From Dichomitus squalens LYAD-421 SS1 (taxonomy: Eukaryota > Basidiomycota > Agaricomycetes > Polyporales > Polyporaceae): a stretch of DNA of 64,000 nucleotides. Location of the stretch: positions 774,632-838,631 of the forward strand of contig NW_006766893.1 of NCBI RefSeq assembly GCF_000275845.1, in the 5' to 3' direction. Positions 23,975 to 35,616 of the stretch are shown here, piece by piece (the first letter of the stretch is position 1; the number at the start of each line of letters is the position of its first letter). A program made the position numbers and the translations under genes. Below the pieces are notes generated by a model. It was given only the letters and a program-made list of their open reading frames with translations. It was not told the origin of the DNA and did not search any database.

Positions 23975-25785
23975 CGTTTCGGAAAGGGAAGGGGGTACGA
24001 GCCGTACAAGAGCAGCGATGGAAAGCAAAGCCGTCGAGCTTATATATCCATGCATATTGGCGCCTTTACACAGGGGGCTTGTCGGTCCTTGGTGATTGGT
24101 CTGGAGTCCACGAGGCCTATCTTGGTCAAGTTGAGGCACCCTGCTGCCGACAAACCCTATCGCAACCTGGGCAGGGATATCCCTGCATTCTTCCAGCACA
24201 ACGTGTACGGCTTCGCCGGTTTGTAACGGAAGCGTGTTGTTCAAAGGACGTCTCCGGAGTTCCGTAGGAGCTGAACCTGAAGAGCCGATCGGCGTGCAAT
24301 GAGTCGTACGCGGGTGTCACGCACATGAAGGTTTGACCCTATTCAGCATCGGAGGAGAGGGTCGAACGAGTGCTTGTCAAACCATCGCTGACAGGGAAGT
24401 GCTTGAGTACCTGAGCGATACGCTCATTCATGAGCAGTGCCATAGAAGGGGATGGGGGACGTCATACTTGTCTTCGTGCAAGGATGCGCAACGTCGACCG
24501 AGGACCTCCGGCGATACCGGAGTTAGCAATTCCCCCAATGATAGCATGGACCAACTCCGCAATGCTTACAGTAGTTTGAGAAAATAGTTCGCTATTCGTT
24601 GAAAGCAACGCTCCGTCCATCGATTGCACGACTGAGAAAAACCTTGTGTGGGCGCATCGCCGTACCAATCGGAAAGTCAGCCAAGGCGTCTTCAAATTTC
24701 ATATGGTCGCCTAGATAGACCTCTTCGTGATCTTCACGAACCGTGACACATTCGTCTGTGAATCATGTCTGTACCGCTGACATGAAGGAAGTGAGATGAT
24801 ATCACTGTATTGAGAATGTACCATGTAGCATGCACAGGCTTCGTTATCGTAGCAGCTGCCTCAAATGGATCAGCAATACGACCGGCTTCGGGCGTTAGTG
24901 CGCTCTTCTGTTTCCCCACCAAAGTCCTTCAGTTGCTCGGCACAGAAACATGGCGTAAGGATGAGCGATATGACGCTAGTGGATGCTATGGTCAGCCAGC
25001 CCTCCTACTAGCGTCATCAGTACGTACCCTGCTTCGGATTACAACGGGGTCCATACTCGAAATTCAGCGCCATTTCTCAAGCGCCGCTAACTTCGCCATG
25101 GTGTTGGGTCGATATCGTGACAGTGATTTCACACATCAGTCGAGTCCTTGAGATCTGCCCACTTGATGATATCCACCGGAGAGACGGAGGAGGTGTGTGG
25201 TGGCAATAGTGAAGGACAGAGGGGATGCACAGCCACCGACGCTGTCGCGGCAAGTCCTCGCCGACCTCCCTCCTAAGTTCTTGGGACCCCACAACTTGAT
25301 TTGGCGAAGCATTTTATAGTCACCTACTATCGAGAGCGAAGGCGCGAGGCAAACCGCCACGCTCCGCGCACAGCTTGCGAGATACAACGTTACTAAACAA
25401 CAACCGGTGGTACAACGGAGCTCGTGCCGCGCCCTGGAGATAGGGAGGCTGGGTCGCGCGTCGCGAGTTATACATAGTTGAAGATACCTACCCAACTAGT
25501 GTAGTGAAGTGGAGTAGCTTTCGGAACATCTAGAGGGAGATAGGGACAACTAGGATAGCTATTCAGGAGAGAACTACTGTATGCATGTCTATATCAGTAG
25601 AAGATGCAAGCTGGAGATAGCGCACAGATAGGGACTAGTTGTGGGGATAGATGGAGGGATGAAGGGTAGCAGAAGAAGATGAGAAGGGTACGGCCAGAAG
25701 GAACAAATGGACGGTTGCTGTTCCGTTGACAGTGCGCGCTGCTCGGGCCTTGCCCGCAGAATTCGACGCCGCGGCGCCACGGAGC
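23975..25785. other. Upstream of P450 copy 1: duplicated promoter and decayed sequence
   Basis: The first 600 bases resemble the region above P450 copy 2: the stretch near 24125-24170 matches 35770-35815 (shared GCTGCCGACAAA/GCCGCCGACAAA block), and 24390-24420 matches 35965-35995 (GTCAAACCATCG). The rest has broken frames with no gene that I can assemble. At 25500-25720 there is a purine-rich tract also found at 38650-38870, before the second AA9 relic. Confidence 0.45.
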
Positions 25786-26554
25786 TTATACTGCCCAGTC
25801 ATCGCCTCTGGACGTTGATGGAGGTCCAGATACGTGGCTGAGTGAGCCCCAAGGGAACAAACCGTCGACGAGGGATCTGTCTAATGGGAGCCCCCAACGT
25901 GCATGACGGGTGGGGCGCTGTGCAGCACGAGGTCTCCATGGCGGATGAGGTACTTCCGGGCGCCATGTAAGACAGGAGCGCGGCATTCTTGGGGAGGCCA
26001 TCGAACACGTCCTTCATCGCCCAAGTGCCGTCCGCACGCCCTCGATTTCGAGACATTTGGCCGAGGACGAATCGAAGTTGACGCAGCCGAGAGAGCCGCA
26101 AGACGCCATGTAGGTCATGAGGCGACGGACTTCGTGGGGCTACTACAAAGAGGGAGATGAGTAGACATGAAAGCCGCCGAGATATAGAAGACGAAGACAG
26201 AGAGACGCACGTCAATACCGGCACTGCTGGCTAACCTGAAGTTGATGCTGCCGGCGTTAGCGGAAGCGATTTCTGCGACCTGCCGAGCACCTTGGCAGCA
26301 AGTCGGATCCGCGCTCGACGTTTTATGGACAGGGACTGAGTCGATACTCTTGATCGGCGACTGGTCCGTACGTAAACGCACTGGCAGGAGGCATTCATTC
26401 AGTACAAACTGGAGGGAGACCGTGACGAGGGGACTTATCGCTGTTGCTGTTGAGAGCGATGTTCTGGTACATCTCCCCATAGACTAAGATGGTGACTAAG
26501 GCATGGTCTGCGACAAGCAAGGAGGGAGAGGAAACCAGCCAAGAAAGCATTCAG
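25786..26554 (-). pseudogene. AA9 lytic polysaccharide monooxygenase relic, copy 1
   Basis: Read on the minus strand it follows the AA9 relic at 39978-40844 piece by piece: a signal-like segment, a DHALVTILVYGEM stretch in place of the mature start, AEIASANAGSINF, an RLMTYMAS-like block, GTWAMKDVFDGLPKNAALL, KYLIRHGDLVLHS and a SATYLD end. The normal ATG has become CTG (26554), and the matching segments lie in different frames, so several indels have occurred. It cannot make a working copper enzyme. Limits are set by where similarity to the other copy fades. Confidence 0.72.
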
Positions 26555-29012
26555 GTTGTCAGCGAGCGCGCGTAGTGGCGACGCAAAAGTCCGAGAGGCG
26601 CCTAAGATGCGTTGGGCGGACTCCAAAAAGCACATGTTTTCGTGGGGAATAACGAACCATTGGGTCCTGCAATACTCTGGCCTAGGAAGCAGGGAGGATT
26701 CGACGCTCACTAGTCGTTTCGTTTCACACATACCGCCCTCTCGTTCTCCAGTCTCGCCTAGGTGGGACCCATCATAGCAGAGAGCTGACGAACCGTAGGA
26801 CGCAGACGGTGGCGGAGGGACATTTTTCCGAGTCGAATGAGGGATATTGATATGTTCTGCAGGCGGTGGCCAGTCTGCCATGATCACGGGTCGTGTGAGC
26901 CGGCCTCGGGTCCGGCAGATACCTGTACGGGTACGGGTCGTACTTCGGTCAATCCGATCAGAATTTGCACTCGACAGAGCGTACCGGCAAAGCCGTCGAC
27001 GAGGCGCAGCTTCGTTATGCTGTGATAGCGAGGGCCTCGTAAATTGAAGTAACACAGCACAGGTGTTCTTCGTGCGTCGAACCTGGACATCCAACGACCA
27101 CCGCCGGGAATATCAGCGTGAGCAGCCACTGAGAACCACTGTATATTCCCGAGGAGAGGGGCTGTGAAGAATGGTAAAGAATACCCGATAACCGCATTGG
27201 TGCTGCTGTTCGCGATTGGGCTCTTGTCGCAGCAATGGCTCCTCGCTTGTCACTGGGGATACTCTTTACACAGAGAAATCTGACGGTGTCTCCGATGGAA
27301 ACCTCTTAGGCTGTGACCTTGACCCCTAGAGATAGTTTACCCTACCTTTGACCCGTAAGTAACATTTGCGCGCGGGTCAGGTCGAAATGTGCACATATCG
27401 ACCTGTGTGCATGCTTTGTAGCCACAGTGCCTAATCTGGAAAGGAGCGTACGCAACACCGACATCAGCGAGGATCGGAACTATAATACGCACACAATATG
27501 GCAAACTCAGTCATCCTTCCCACCCCTTTCCAGGACAAACCGAACCGCGTCTCGACGCCTGAGTCGGCTGCGCGCGGTCGGCCCGGGGAGCTGCCACGGA
27601 GTCTCGAGCTTCTCGAGTAATAAATGATAAGTCAGCTTCCCTTGGCGATCATGGTTCTGCGCTTTGAATTGTACTTCGCGGTCATAAAATTGCTTGGAGC
27701 CGAAACCTCCGCTGTAGACCCGCGGTGCTCGTGGGGCGTCAGCATGTACAGGCGTCCAGCGGAGATGTTGAAGGCGCTCCAGAATTTTGGAAAGAAGCTC
27801 TAAGCGCAGGGAGAAGGCAGCAACGGAACATTCGGATGGACAATCAAAGCGATGGGCTTTGCCTAGACTTGGGCTTGACCGCTTGGCTTCGGCCGAATAC
27901 GTATCTTCTGGACCGACATGCTACCTGCAAGACATCGTGAGGTGTCTACGGGGAGGATTCATGCTGCAGACGTACCATACGACGTCCATCGGCCATTCCG
28001 GAGTAGGGCCCAAGGTATTCCCTTCCCCGTATACTGGCGCGTCTGCACGTCTGGGATGATCAACGCGGCGCTAGGTAGGATTAACAAACATCTCGCGCTC
28101 GAGCTCCGTGTCCAGGAGCACGCTGCATGCCGAGCGGGGAGTAGCGCCTCTGCACCTTGTCCATGTCAAGTGATAAGCAACTTACAGCGCTTTCCGCAAC
28201 GATAGGCTCTCGCTCGAAGAACATGCCCATTTTCGCTGGGAGCCAAATCAAATGCGAGGCTGATAAGGTGTGTAGTCTGCCTCACTGCCAGTGGGCGCGT
28301 CGCTCAACCTCGGTGTTACACTTAAGGCGTATTGAGGGACGGATAGGACCAAACCGTGCGAGCGTTTTGAGAGGGGCTATAGATCGGCAAACCGCTGTGT
28401 CCACGTCCGATACGTCTTCCTTGCCATCTGCCCTCCTGGGGCGATCTGCTGGAGTCCCTCAGCGCGCCTACGACTCAGGTGTGCGGAGGCTCACGAATCT
28501 TCAGCAACAACCTCGCAAGCAGCACATTGGTGAGACAAGTATATAGTCCGATGAGTGTGGCTCGGATTGTGTGTTAGAAGATACCTATGAAGGATGTAGC
28601 AGGCGAGTCAGCTGTGACTCTGACATGCGACTGGGACAGAGCACATTGCGACCTACATGGGATCTTTTCGCACAGATAGTCCCCGTTTCGGCTCCTCCAA
28701 ACATTGAGGTGCTTGACTACGGTCCCTTCAAGACGTGACCTCGAAGGTACTCAGCTTAAGAAGCAATGAACACAACAGTGTTCTTGCGGTCCTCGTGGTT
28801 TGGAAGAGCACTATGTGCGCCGCTACGGAGTACCCCATAGGCTAATATGAAAGAGTATGAATGGTGATAGGTAACTGAGTTTGGGAGACTCCCTCGTTTT
28901 CAACTTCCAGCAAGCAGTGGCCGAGCGTAAAGGTGGAAGGATGGGTCGGCGGTTGCCGAAGCAATACCGCTTGATTTTCCCGGGCTGTGATTGGCTGGTA
29001 CAGGGCGCAATA
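26555..29012. other. Gene-poor stretch between AA9 relic and MITE
   Basis: About 2.5 kb with many short frames on both strands and no protein family that I recognise. It is probably old repeat or decayed gene sequence. No tRNA or long tandem array was seen. Confidence 0.4.
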
Positions 29013-29465
29013 CAGTCGACACCCTCTTAACCCATAGCCCTCGGGACAGGCCCAAATATATGGGTTTTGAGGGGTTATGGGCTACCAGAACTTTAGCGCC
29101 TCATAAGCGCCCTGATAAGTCCCAGTTAGCGAGGGCTGAACAGGCGTCTACTGACCCTTTGAGGGAGCGCTATGGGATTTCGAACACACTAACCTACCCA
29201 CAACATGGTCGAAGCGTGGATGGACACTGGGAGGACACTGGGAAGAATGTGTCAAGTATTTTGTGGGTTATTGGTGAGCGAAATCTCAGTGTGACCACTA
29301 TTACCGTATGGGTTTTGAGCCCTAGAAGGCTATGGGTTATGGGGTATTGGGGACCTATGGGTTATGGGGTCGAATTCCCCCTATCCCGACTTGGGAAAGC
29401 CAAAATCCTATGGGTTTTCGGAGTTTATGGGTTACCAGGGGTATGGGTTAGGAGGGTGTCGACTG
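29013..29465. mobile_element. Tc1/mariner-like MITE, 453 bp, flanked by TA
   Basis: The two ends are inverted repeats: the left starts CAGTCGACACCCTCTTAACC and the right, read inwards on the other strand, CAGTCGACACCCTCCTAACC; the match continues through CCCATA(G/C)CCCT, giving about 32 bp with few mismatches. Both ends abut TA (29011-29012 and 29466-29467), the target of Tc1/mariner elements. The interior carries at least seven copies of TATGGGTT or TATGGG, many extending into TTATGGGG. There is no coding capacity. It lies 258 bp before the ZIP gene start. Confidence 0.75.
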
Positions 29466-29723
29466 TATACATATGTGACCGGTGCGGTCCTCGTCGAACA
29501 TCCGCCCGGCGATGGCGCACGACGCATCGCTCAGCCCACACGCTCTCGCCTCTCATCCACGACTCCTTGCTCAATATCCGACATACGGTCTCGAGGATAC
29601 TGCACAGATCTGCTCTCTTGATTCCCTCATACTTGCCTCAACAGTATCACCTTCCTCCCCGGCTCTCTCATCGGCCTCAGCTTCGGCCTGGGGCTGATCA
29701 CAGCTGCTCCCATCTATCCTGAG

Positions 29724-32523
29724 ATGTCAATCTGCAATGCGACCGGGAAGCTCCCTCAACATGCTTTTGTTCAGGTGGAGAACGAGCCTGGAACGAGCGA
29801 ACGCATGCTGATCATGCTCCTCATCTTCGCTGTCTCTCTTGCCGGTACGTCTGCCCCTGTATCGTCCGCTCAATCGCAATGAGCTCATTACGGGAGTACG
29901 CGCTTGCTCTTGACGTTCAGCTGTCTCCTTTCCCACCGTCACTGCAACCTTCCGCTCGATCCGCGTACCCAGCATCGCCTTCTTTATCGGCAAGCACTTT
30001 GGGACGGGGGTCATCCTCTCAACGGCCTTCGTGCACCTCTTGCAGGATGCGTTCAAAGCACTGCAGAAACCCATCGTCAACGAGCGATGGAAGGTTGAGA
30101 AATGGGCAGGGCTTATAGTGTGAGTCCTCCGTTTCTCGTTCACTCTGAGCGACACGCCACAATCTCCCACACGCTCTACCCATCGCTCTCCACGGAGCCT
30201 CTGTCCTTTATGGGAACTGGTGTGCGGCAACACGGGCATTGTATACGGCTCATGATCCCCAGCTGTTACGACGCTGTGATGAACGTATGTCGCGCCTTTG
30301 TGGGCACAAACTTGTTTTCGGGCGAGTGTGGGACAGCCTATGACGCAATTTGCGTCTTAGTCTGGTACGGCTGCTGCGACTGTGGCCTTAGCGTACAGCA
30401 TGCTTGCTAGCTGCATTTAGTTCTCAGGGTCCCTCATACCTGCTCAGGGATCCTGCATTGCCTCCTGTCCCGCATGCAGAGTATGTGCAATGCATGGAAG
30501 CCGATCTGGAAGGGCGACCCAGTGCGGCACACGTTCGCATCACTCAACGTGAGGGCAGTAACCTACCCAAATCTAGCTAGACTCCTGCCGTTCTAGCTCT
30601 TGGATTGTCAGCTTCGTGACGAAACAAGGACTTACAACTCTATGTGATAGCCTAGGATCCCTCCTCAGCATCTTTCTTGTCGAATGTAAGCAGCAGACCA
30701 TTCATATCGCCTCACGCACTACCGCTGATACCCTTTTCGCACCATCAGACATCTCGACAGCCTTTGTGGACCGCCTTCAATCGTATCCCTCCGCTCCGTC
30801 CACCCCAACCGAATCGGTCGTAGCGTCTCCCGCGGCCTCCATCCGGGAACTAGCCCTCGACACACCTCAATCCCTCTCGGCGGTACTCGTCCAAAGTCCG
30901 GATGGCACACACAATACGTGGCTCGAGGGCCTTCCCGCCACTGGCGACCAGACCAAGCATCAGGTCGGGGAGTTCGACGCGCGCGGCCATCCTTCCGGCG
31001 CGCCGCTCCCCCTCGCGCCGCCCGAGCTTGTCAACGAAGAGGCGCAGCCGCCCAAGTCCCACAACACGTACTCCCCACCTCAGTCCCTGGCCACGAACGA
31101 GCGCACCCCGCTCCGCTCTTCTACGGACCCTCACCCGTACTCGCATCCGCAGTCCCATATACACCGAGACGTATCTGAACCTCAGCGCAGCTACGGCGCG
31201 ACGCACCCGCGCGCTGTTCCTGCACCCCCTCCTTCGGCGGGTAGGTCGCCAGCGCGCCCGGGGATCAGGCACACACACGTCTCTGCGCCTCCCGCAGGAA
31301 ACGAGTTCTTCCAGGGGGGCCACCACAGACACGAGCCGCGGGACTCGCATGCGAGCCACCACACGCGGGTGTCTCGCTGGCGGTGGCTGGGCATCGCCTT
31401 CCCGTGGTATAACGGGAGTGGGGATGATGCGGCGGACGGGGACGCGGAGCACTCGCATGCGCATGTGCACTCCGAGCATGTCCCTCGTGTTTCGAGTAAC
31501 AAGCCAGTAGTGGCGGCGGCAGTCACCCCGAAGAGCGGGCACAGTCACCATAGTTCACCTTCACATTCGTACTCCAGTTCGGGCTCGGGTTCGCGGCCTA
31601 GTCGGCAGCACAATGGGCACCAGCACCAGGGGCACGCGCATATGGACATGGAGCGGTGGATGAGTGGGATCGATGGGGCAGCTGAGGATAATGGACATGG
31701 GCATGGGCATGGGCATGGGCACGGGCACGGGCACATGCATAGCGGGGGTGTCGACGAGGAGTGCGCGCCTGGAGGAGTGGACGGTGGAGAAGCGGCGGAG
31801 GTGACGAAGGTGGGGAGGCGCAGGCAGGTGATCGGGATCCTGGTGCTACAGTTGGGCATCATGATCCATTCGCTGGTCATTGGACTAACGCTGTCAATTA
31901 CGGCTGGTTCGGAGTTCAGTACGTCGTTTTCCTTCCGTTGTGTAGTGGTGCGCAGATACATGTGCTGACTACTCCACAGCGTCGCTCGTGATCGCGATCG
32001 TCTTCCACCAGTTGTTCGAGGGACTCTCGTTGGGGATCAGGATAGCTGCGCTGCCGTCGTCTCATCATGAACGTACGTACACATCGACCTTCCTGGAACA
32101 TGAGAAGGAGAAGAGGTGGAGCTGACTTGACTCTTACAGATGGCATCCGCCATCTCCCTGGACGCACCCTCAAGCCTCTACTCGCCATCGCATTCGCTAC
32201 GACGACGCCCCTGGGCATCTTCCTCGGCCTACTGACTATCTCCGGCCACTCGCGCGGACGTACGTCCTCTCATGTCTTCCGTCTCACGTTGCATCACGCA
32301 TATACTAACCCGTTCTGGGACATCGCACACAGCGAAACTCATACTGGTACAAGGCGTAATGTCCGCGATCTCGGCAGGGATGCTGATATACGCCGCATGC
32401 GTCGAGATGCTCGCGGGAGACTTCGTCATGGACGCGCACCTGTGGCGAAGCAGCGTCAGGAGGCAGGTGCTCGCGCTCGTGAGCTTGTTCGCGGGTGTGA
32501 CCGCCATGGCGGCCATCGGGTGA
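29724..32523 (+). CDS. ZIP-family zinc/iron transporter with long His-rich loop, about 642 aa, 7 exons
   Basis: Membrane importer of Zn2+ or Fe2+ of the ZIP (SLC39) family. Exons: 29724-29844, 29921-30119, 30651-30685, 30749-31918, 31980-32072, 32140-32259, 32333-32523 (1929 nt, phases agree). Marks: KHFGTGVILSTAFVHLLQDA (TM2), LIVLGSLLSIFLVEY (TM3), VIGILVLQLGIMIHSLVIGL (TM4, with the metal-site His), VFHQLFEGLSLG (TM5), then AISAGMLIYAACVEML. The cytoplasmic loop between TM3 and TM4 (about residues 125-490) is very long and disordered, with a GHGHGH array. Intron 2 is 531 nt, ten times its neighbours. The stop used is TGA at 32521; splicing from GTGAGC at 32522 to 32614 would instead end in Gly-Leu. 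Confidence 0.88.
31695..31740 (+). repeat. In-frame GGGCAT/GGGCAC hexamer repeat coding for Gly-His
   Basis: Tandem 6-bp repeat inside the ZIP coding exon, giving about seven Gly-His pairs. It is typical of metal-sensing or metal-storing loops and is likely length-variable between strains. Confidence 0.8.
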
Positions 32524-33391
32524 GCTCATCGCGCTTTCTTCGACCCGGGAGAAGAGAAATTCTGACCGCACGTGTCTTGTGCCCGTCTCCGTTTCGATCG
32601 TCGCGCTTACGTAGATTGTGAGTCTGTTCGCCTCTAATGTGCCTGAGCGCATGTACTCACGGACATTCTTAGCCTGGATTGAGAGACTTCGCCTTGGATA
32701 ACGTACGAACTCTCGATCTCCATTGCGCCATCCGGCTTTATGTAATATCATATTGTAGTGTAGGGTAGACCTCGACGATATCGGACACCGTAGGATAGAA
32801 CCGCCGTAACAGGATTAGCGGAATAGTATATGAGCACATGAGTGCATGCTGCAGAACGATTCACATTCATGCAATCCTGCATGAACTCACGCAGCACGAA
32901 TAGCATAAACCGGCCAAAGCCCACGTATGGGCATCTACGTTCTTATGTAGTAGCTGTGCTCCAGATAAAACTTGTATTTGGAGCGCCTATGTTCGGCAAT
33001 ATCGCGCTCTCAGAAGGTCGGAGACAATATAGCATATGTATAAATTCAACTGTTGAGAACGAAGATTGAAAATCCGAATAGGCACCCCTCATCGAGCAAG
33101 GATACAAAGTATGGCGGGGGCCACCAAAAATTCACCGAATCATAGTGTCAAAGTCAACGTCGCTTATGCGGAGATGACTCGGACACAATTGTACTGTAAC
33201 TGCGACCCAGTTGGGCACGCTGCTGCTGCGTGCTTCAGTGTTCATGCAACCAGCTACGCCCCGTCGTTATCTCTCTGGCTGGAGCGAAACCTTCGCGACA
33301 TGTAATATCCTACAAGTATCTCGTCTGGGCGTGGGGCATGATCTTACGAAGACAGGCGCTGTAAATCAGCACCACGGCCATTGTCCGAACT
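32524..33391. other. Intergenic region, no gene seen
   Basis: About 870 bases between the ZIP stop and the 3' end of P450 copy 2. Short frames only. Confidence 0.4.
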
Positions 33392-35616
33392 TCATACCGC
33401 GGCGCGCTTCCTAAACTGGATGGTCCCACCGATGGGAGGGAGGATGGCTAGGGAGAGGTAGACGTTCGAGGGCCGCTGCGGCCGCGGGCCATCGTCCTTG
33501 CTGTTGGAGAGCTTCAGGTCGTAATTGAGTATAATATGCGAGAGTATCGCCTTGAGCTGGTTCCCGGCAAAATAACGCCCAGGGCTATGATAAGGTTAGA
33601 TGGATGCGGCCGGCAATGCTGCAAGTTAGCGCTGCTCGGGGTCTATATGATGATTGGAGGAGAAGCGCACCACGCAAGCTGTCCGTGGCCGAAAGGGAGG
33701 TACTCTGGGGAGGTGCTGGAAAACTGGAGCCGCGAGGAGCCCGAGGAGCTACCGGCTTCGCGCATGCGCGAAAAGCGAAACGGGTCGAACAGGTCCGCAT
33801 TGGGGAGATGTGCGTTGTCGTGGTGTGCCGGATGCGCGGCTGCGCCGAGGAGCGTGCCTTTGGGGATGAACGTGCCGTTGTCGAGCACGATGTCTTTCAT
33901 CGCGACTCGCATCATGGATGCTACATGGTGTTTGAGTGCTTAGTCTGGTCACTTGCAAGCATGGGATAGGCGGAGTGCGTACCGAGAGTAAACCCGTTGT
34001 AGCGCTGGGATTCGCGGAGAATACTGTCAAGCTTCCACATCCTGGCGTAAGCGGACATCGTCCATCCCTCTGCATCAACACTGGCTTCGATCTCTTCCCG
34101 GAGGGGTTCGAGGAGCTCTGGCTGCTCAGCAAGATGATACAGGACATGAGGGACGCTCTGCCGGAGAGAAGCATTTTAGAAGAGGGTCTGAGCCTAACGT
34201 GTGAGGAGGTACGTACGCTGGAGGATGTGTGAATGGCAGCCAAGTTCAGCAGCAACAATCTCTCGGTGATATCTGCGTCGGTCTCATCCTTGACCACAGC
34301 TCGGTCGATGATCCACTGCAGAACGTCGTTCTACGACACGTTAAGATGTGGTGTCAGATTCAAGGGCAGTCACATCACAATTTAGTCCCTTACTGGCTTG
34401 TCAAGCCACTCTTTACCCTGCTGATGCATAGCCGTCCGGCGCTCCTGGATGATCGGCCGGAGGTGGTGTAGAGCGCGCTTGGTTGTTCGTTTCACCTTGC
34501 TGACGAATGGGGCCGCGAGTCTGCCATGACGCGGTATCAGTAAATATATTGGAGAGCTCCTGTGGAGCTTGACAACTGACGGTTTCAGTAAGTCTGGGAA
34601 GAGGAAGAGGGCCGTTCCAGCCTTAACAATTTCGATGGCAAATTGGGCGGAGGTGTCGTTATACTCTTCACTCAGGCCTGGGATTGGACGCATCTCAGTA
34701 AAAAAAAACTCCGACATAGTGAACGTGAGACAATCCAACCGGGACGTTGGAATGGAGTTGTACGACCATTTGAATCTATCCCGACGTCCCTGTGAGTGTT
34801 TAAAGCCTTACTCACATAATGGCGATCCGACAAACACGCGGTTACTGGTGCGGGCAACGATCTTCAAGGCAGCGGCCGAAATGTCGACGGTAGTCCATTC
34901 TAGTGACAGTCGTCAGAAGACACAAGGTATAGCAACACTAGTATCACGCACCTTCATTTGTAGTGGGCAAATATTTCTCCACCGCTGGAGCGACTTCGTC
35001 GATCAAGCTGGGCAATATAAACGGGAGCAGGCGATTTTGGAGCTTCTCCTTCACGACGACGGTATGATATGGATCGTCTTGCATTTTCTGACCGACAGTA
35101 TACTTGTACTGTAATATCTATCCGAAACGTTAACAAGACCCACAGCGCACAAGAGGGCTATGAACACATACAGTTTGCACGGCCTCGGTGAAGGACAGCT
35201 CGTCCTCAGGCCGCCGCCGAATGTCTTCAACCATTTTCGGGCCTGAAAAGATGACCATCCATCGGTCGAGCAAGGCGATCTTAAACACAGAGCCGTAGTA
35301 CTGGAAGGGGCATGGCACGGGGTTGAGATATGGCGTCGAGAGTTAAATGAAGTGGGGCGTACCAGTCTATAGCCTTCTTGGAGCGTCTCCTTCCCGCGAC
35401 GGATGAAGGCCATCGCAGAAAGATATGACAACGCGGGAGTCGAGAAGTTGCCGACGGTGGGAATGTCGTTCAGCTTGACGTATACAGTCCAATTAGCTGC
35501 AGTCTACAATGTCTGCGTGCATACATACTCACCGGGCTGATGTTCCACCGAAATACTACAAGTACAATCAATACACCAACACAAATAAACGCCCAGGGTT
35601 GGCCTTGATCCATCAT
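33392..35616 (-). CDS. Cytochrome P450 (ent-kaurene-oxidase-like group), copy 2, 11 exons
   Basis: Paralogue of the P450 at 21747-23974, also intact. The start at 35616 (or the next ATG at 35613) gives the anchor WAFICVGVLIVLVVF. All 11 exons join in phase at the same places as in copy 1. Marks: LLDRWMVIFSGPKM; RRPEDELSF; VARTSNRVFVGSPLC; AAIHTSS; ESQR; FDPFRFSRMRE; heme loop FGHGQLACPGRYFAGNQ with the Cys codon again split by the last intron. In exon 3, 38 of 43 residues equal copy 1, while the C-terminal 60 residues differ more. Ends RKRAAV. Substrate unknown. A poly-A run of eight lies in one intron (about 34698). Confidence 0.9.

Larger units (their letters stand above)
21747..26554. repeat. 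Segmental duplication, unit 1 (P450 plus AA9 relic)
   Basis: Same gene order and orientation as 33392-40844: P450 on the minus strand, shared upstream patches, a purine-rich tract, then an AA9 relic on the minus strand. The copies are direct repeats. Confidence 0.65.

Noticed and set aside
29013..29465. TATGGGTT array as interstitial telomere
   Set aside because: The motif is spaced and degenerate, differs from the TTAGGG of basidiomycetes, and is enclosed by TA-flanked inverted repeats.
32522..32621. Extra last intron of the ZIP gene
   Set aside because: Splicing 32522-32614 would only replace a stop with Leu-stop; the unspliced stop is simpler, although either is possible.
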